Shown here: positions 62,795 through 64,000 of the stretch, piece after piece
Numbering within the stretch: the stretch's first letter is position 1
How the letters are laid out: every line of letters starts with the position of its first letter
DNA from: Helicobacter canis
GTDB taxonomy: Bacteria; Campylobacterota; Campylobacteria; Campylobacterales; Helicobacteraceae
NCBI RefSeq assembly: GCF_900451095.1
Contig: NZ_UGHV01000001.1
Coordinates: 62,001-126,000, forward strand
Length of the DNA: 64,000 bases
Direction: 5' to 3'
Made by a program: the position numbers and the translations under genes
Notes under the pieces: generated by a model
Database searches by the model: none
What the model was told of the DNA's origin: nothing
The model's input: only the letters and a program-made list of their open reading frames with translations

Positions 62795-62800
62795 ATTATA
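62795..62800 (-). promoter_or_regulatory. Probable -10 box TATAAT for the small barrel gene
   Basis: GTATAATGCGCAC on the minus strand, 29 bases before the ATG. Confidence 0.55.
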
Positions 62801-62855
62801 CATTCTTCAAGGGCGATAAGCTAGTATTGCGCATTATGATTATTAGGGATTGCTT

Positions 62856-64000
62856 ATGCTGTGGCTTTTTGCTTTAACTTTGCTTTGCATTTATATCCGT
62901 CCTTTAAATTTGCCTTTGTGGGTGTATAGCTCTCTTGGGGCGGCTCTTTGTGTGGGATTTGGGTTTGTGAGTTTAAGCGATGTGGCGTTTGTGTGGGATA
63001 TGGTGTGGGATAGCACCTTTAGCCTTGTTGGGCTTATCATTTTTGCATTATCTTTAGAAAAGCTTGGATTTTTTGAAGTTTTAGCCCATTACACGCTAAG
63101 GCTTTCTACGCATAGGCAAACCTTACATTTACAAACTTGGAAATTTTTTGTCTTTATAGGTGTGCTTGCAAGTGTGTTAGCGACATTTTTTTCTAATGAT
63201 GGGGCGATTTTAATCCTAACGCCTCTAATCATCGCGCTTTTAACCCATATAGAAAATGTCAAATTCTCACGCTCTCCGCTTATCATCTTTTTACTATTTG
63301 TGGGATTTATGAGTGATTTTGCTTCAAATACATTTATCTTTTCAAATCTCACAAACATCATCACCGCAGATTTTTTTACAATCACATTTATAGATTTTGC
63401 CTTAGCTATGGCATTGCCGCAGCTTTTTGTGATCCTTGCTGTTTTTATTTTATTTTGGATTCTATTTACACGCAAACTCCCAAAAACACTAGAGTTTAAA
63501 GTGCATACACAAGCTTTGCCAAAGCCTAGTATTACGCTATTTTGTTTTGCCTTAACCTTACTTTTGCTCTTTGGCATTATTGGCGGGGAGAAATTTGGCT
63601 TTGCTCTTTGTGTTTTCACGCTAGGCGTGGCATTTTTAGGCACGCTGTGTGGAATCCTAACACACAAAATCGCGCTTAAACAAATGCTCAAACTTGCTCC
63701 TTTGGGCATTGTAGCTTTTAGCTTAGGGCTGTTTATCGTGGTATTTGGGCTAAATAATATGGGGCTTGTTGGCTTACTAGCTAAAGGACTTAAGCATTTT
63801 GATACCCTGCCATTGTTTGCACAAATCTTTAGCGTAGGTATATCTTCAAGTCTTGGCTCTAGTGTGATAAATAATTTGCCTATGGTTATGCTAGGGGATT
63901 TAGCACTAAAGGATTCTAGCAACGCACTTATTTTTGCTCATTTGCTAGGCTGCAATGTCGGGGCAAAGCTCACGCCCATTGGCTCATTAGCGACTTTGCT
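62856..64000 (+). CDS. arsB: ArsB-type arsenite efflux / anion transporter, cut by window end
   Basis: At least 381 residues without a stop. About ten membrane helices in view, with ATFFSNDGAILILTPLIIAL near residue 107 and GCNVGAKLTPIGSLATL at the very end; both are hallmarks of the ArsB/NhaD family, the second specific for ArsB. It would export arsenite, or act as an ion antiporter. TAGGGA precedes the ATG. Stop and any ars neighbours lie to the right. A long antisense frame at 63089-63922 is a shadow. Confidence 0.85.
   Translation, partial: MLWLFALTLLCIYIRPLNLPLWVYSSLGAALCVGFGFVSLSDVAFVWDMVWDSTFSLVGLIIFALSLEKLGFFEVLAHYTLRLSTHRQTLHLQTWKFFVFIGVLASVLATFFSNDGAILILTPLIIALLTHIENVKFSRSPLIIFLLFVGFMSDFASNTFIFSNLTNIITADFFTITFIDFALAMALPQLFVILAVFILFWILFTRKLPKTLEFKVHTQALPKPSITLFCFALTLLLLFGIIGGEKFGFALCVFTLGVAFLGTLCGILTHKIALKQMLKLAPLGIVAFSLGLFIVVFGLNNMGLVGLLAKGLKHFDTLPLFAQIFSVGISSSLGSSVINNLPMVMLGDLALKDSSNALIFAHLLGCNVGAKLTPIGSLATL

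Noticed and set aside
63089-63922. A 277-codon minus-strand frame
   Set aside because: Antisense shadow of ArsB; the plus strand has membrane helices and family motifs, and the minus frame has none.

Overview
The window looks like a chromosome segment of a Helicobacter species (Campylobacterota). The housekeeping proteins (Tgt, DapF, GlmS, FabD, aminodeoxyfutalosine/MTA nucleosidase, a RibBA-type protein with a decayed cyclohydrolase half, a Helicobacter-type outer-membrane porin) read like Helicobacter/Campylobacter orthologues. Promoters carry TACAAT/TATAAT -10 boxes, and long G/C homopolymers sit in genes in the way epsilonproteobacterial contingency loci do. No rRNA, tRNA or CRISPR array was seen.

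Layout. (1) 1-7083: leftward early region of an integrated phage-like element: start of a VapB-like antitoxin at the edge, a DnaB-like helicase, a YopX-family protein, a winged-helix replication-type protein, several very small genes with overlapping start/stop codons, and a tyrosine integrase. No structural genes are in view. (2) 7084-10390: two unknown genes, then about 2 kb of repeat debris. (3) 10391-30118: MsbA-like exporter, metallophosphoesterase, a giant DUF2339 membrane protein, TPR/glycosyltransferase-like protein, YdcH, YihY, TrpF, GlmS, Tgt, truncated haemoglobin, a sugar aminotransferase, a lipoprotein, a DinB-like protein, DapF and a PseH-PseI fusion. (4) 31534-43081: one leftward operon that matches the Campylobacter jejuni O-methyl phosphoramidate (MeOPN) capsule-modification pathway: glutamine kinase, CDP-glutamine hydrolase, cytidylyltransferase, a CysQ-CysC fusion, two methyltransferases and two probable transferases. 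Three of the last four are frameshifted at G/C tracts. (5) 43226-45320: pilin-like protein, MtnN/MqnB, FabD. (6) 45460-57213: a type I restriction system (HsdR, HsdM, HsdS), a cysteine synthase, and a giant single-chain restriction-modification enzyme; HsdR and the giant enzyme carry G/C tracts. (7) 57308-64000: alcohol dehydrogenase, porin, ExbD, RibBA, MsrB, an outer-membrane protein and the start of ArsB.

The unusual feature is a system of dispersed hairpin repeats that covers both intergenic DNA and the inside of genes. Several families share one rule: the ends or the apical loop are conserved, while the stem sequence differs from copy to copy and remains self-complementary. Copies sit in frame inside dapF, the PseH-PseI fusion, the CysQ-CysC fusion, the glutamine kinase, the DUF2339 protein and the giant restriction enzyme, adding long low-complexity peptides without stopping translation. 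A smaller element has inserted inside other repeats with short target duplications. Together with the homopolymer tracts, this suggests a genome that is being actively reshaped by mobile palindromes and slippage, concentrated on surface-modification and restriction genes.
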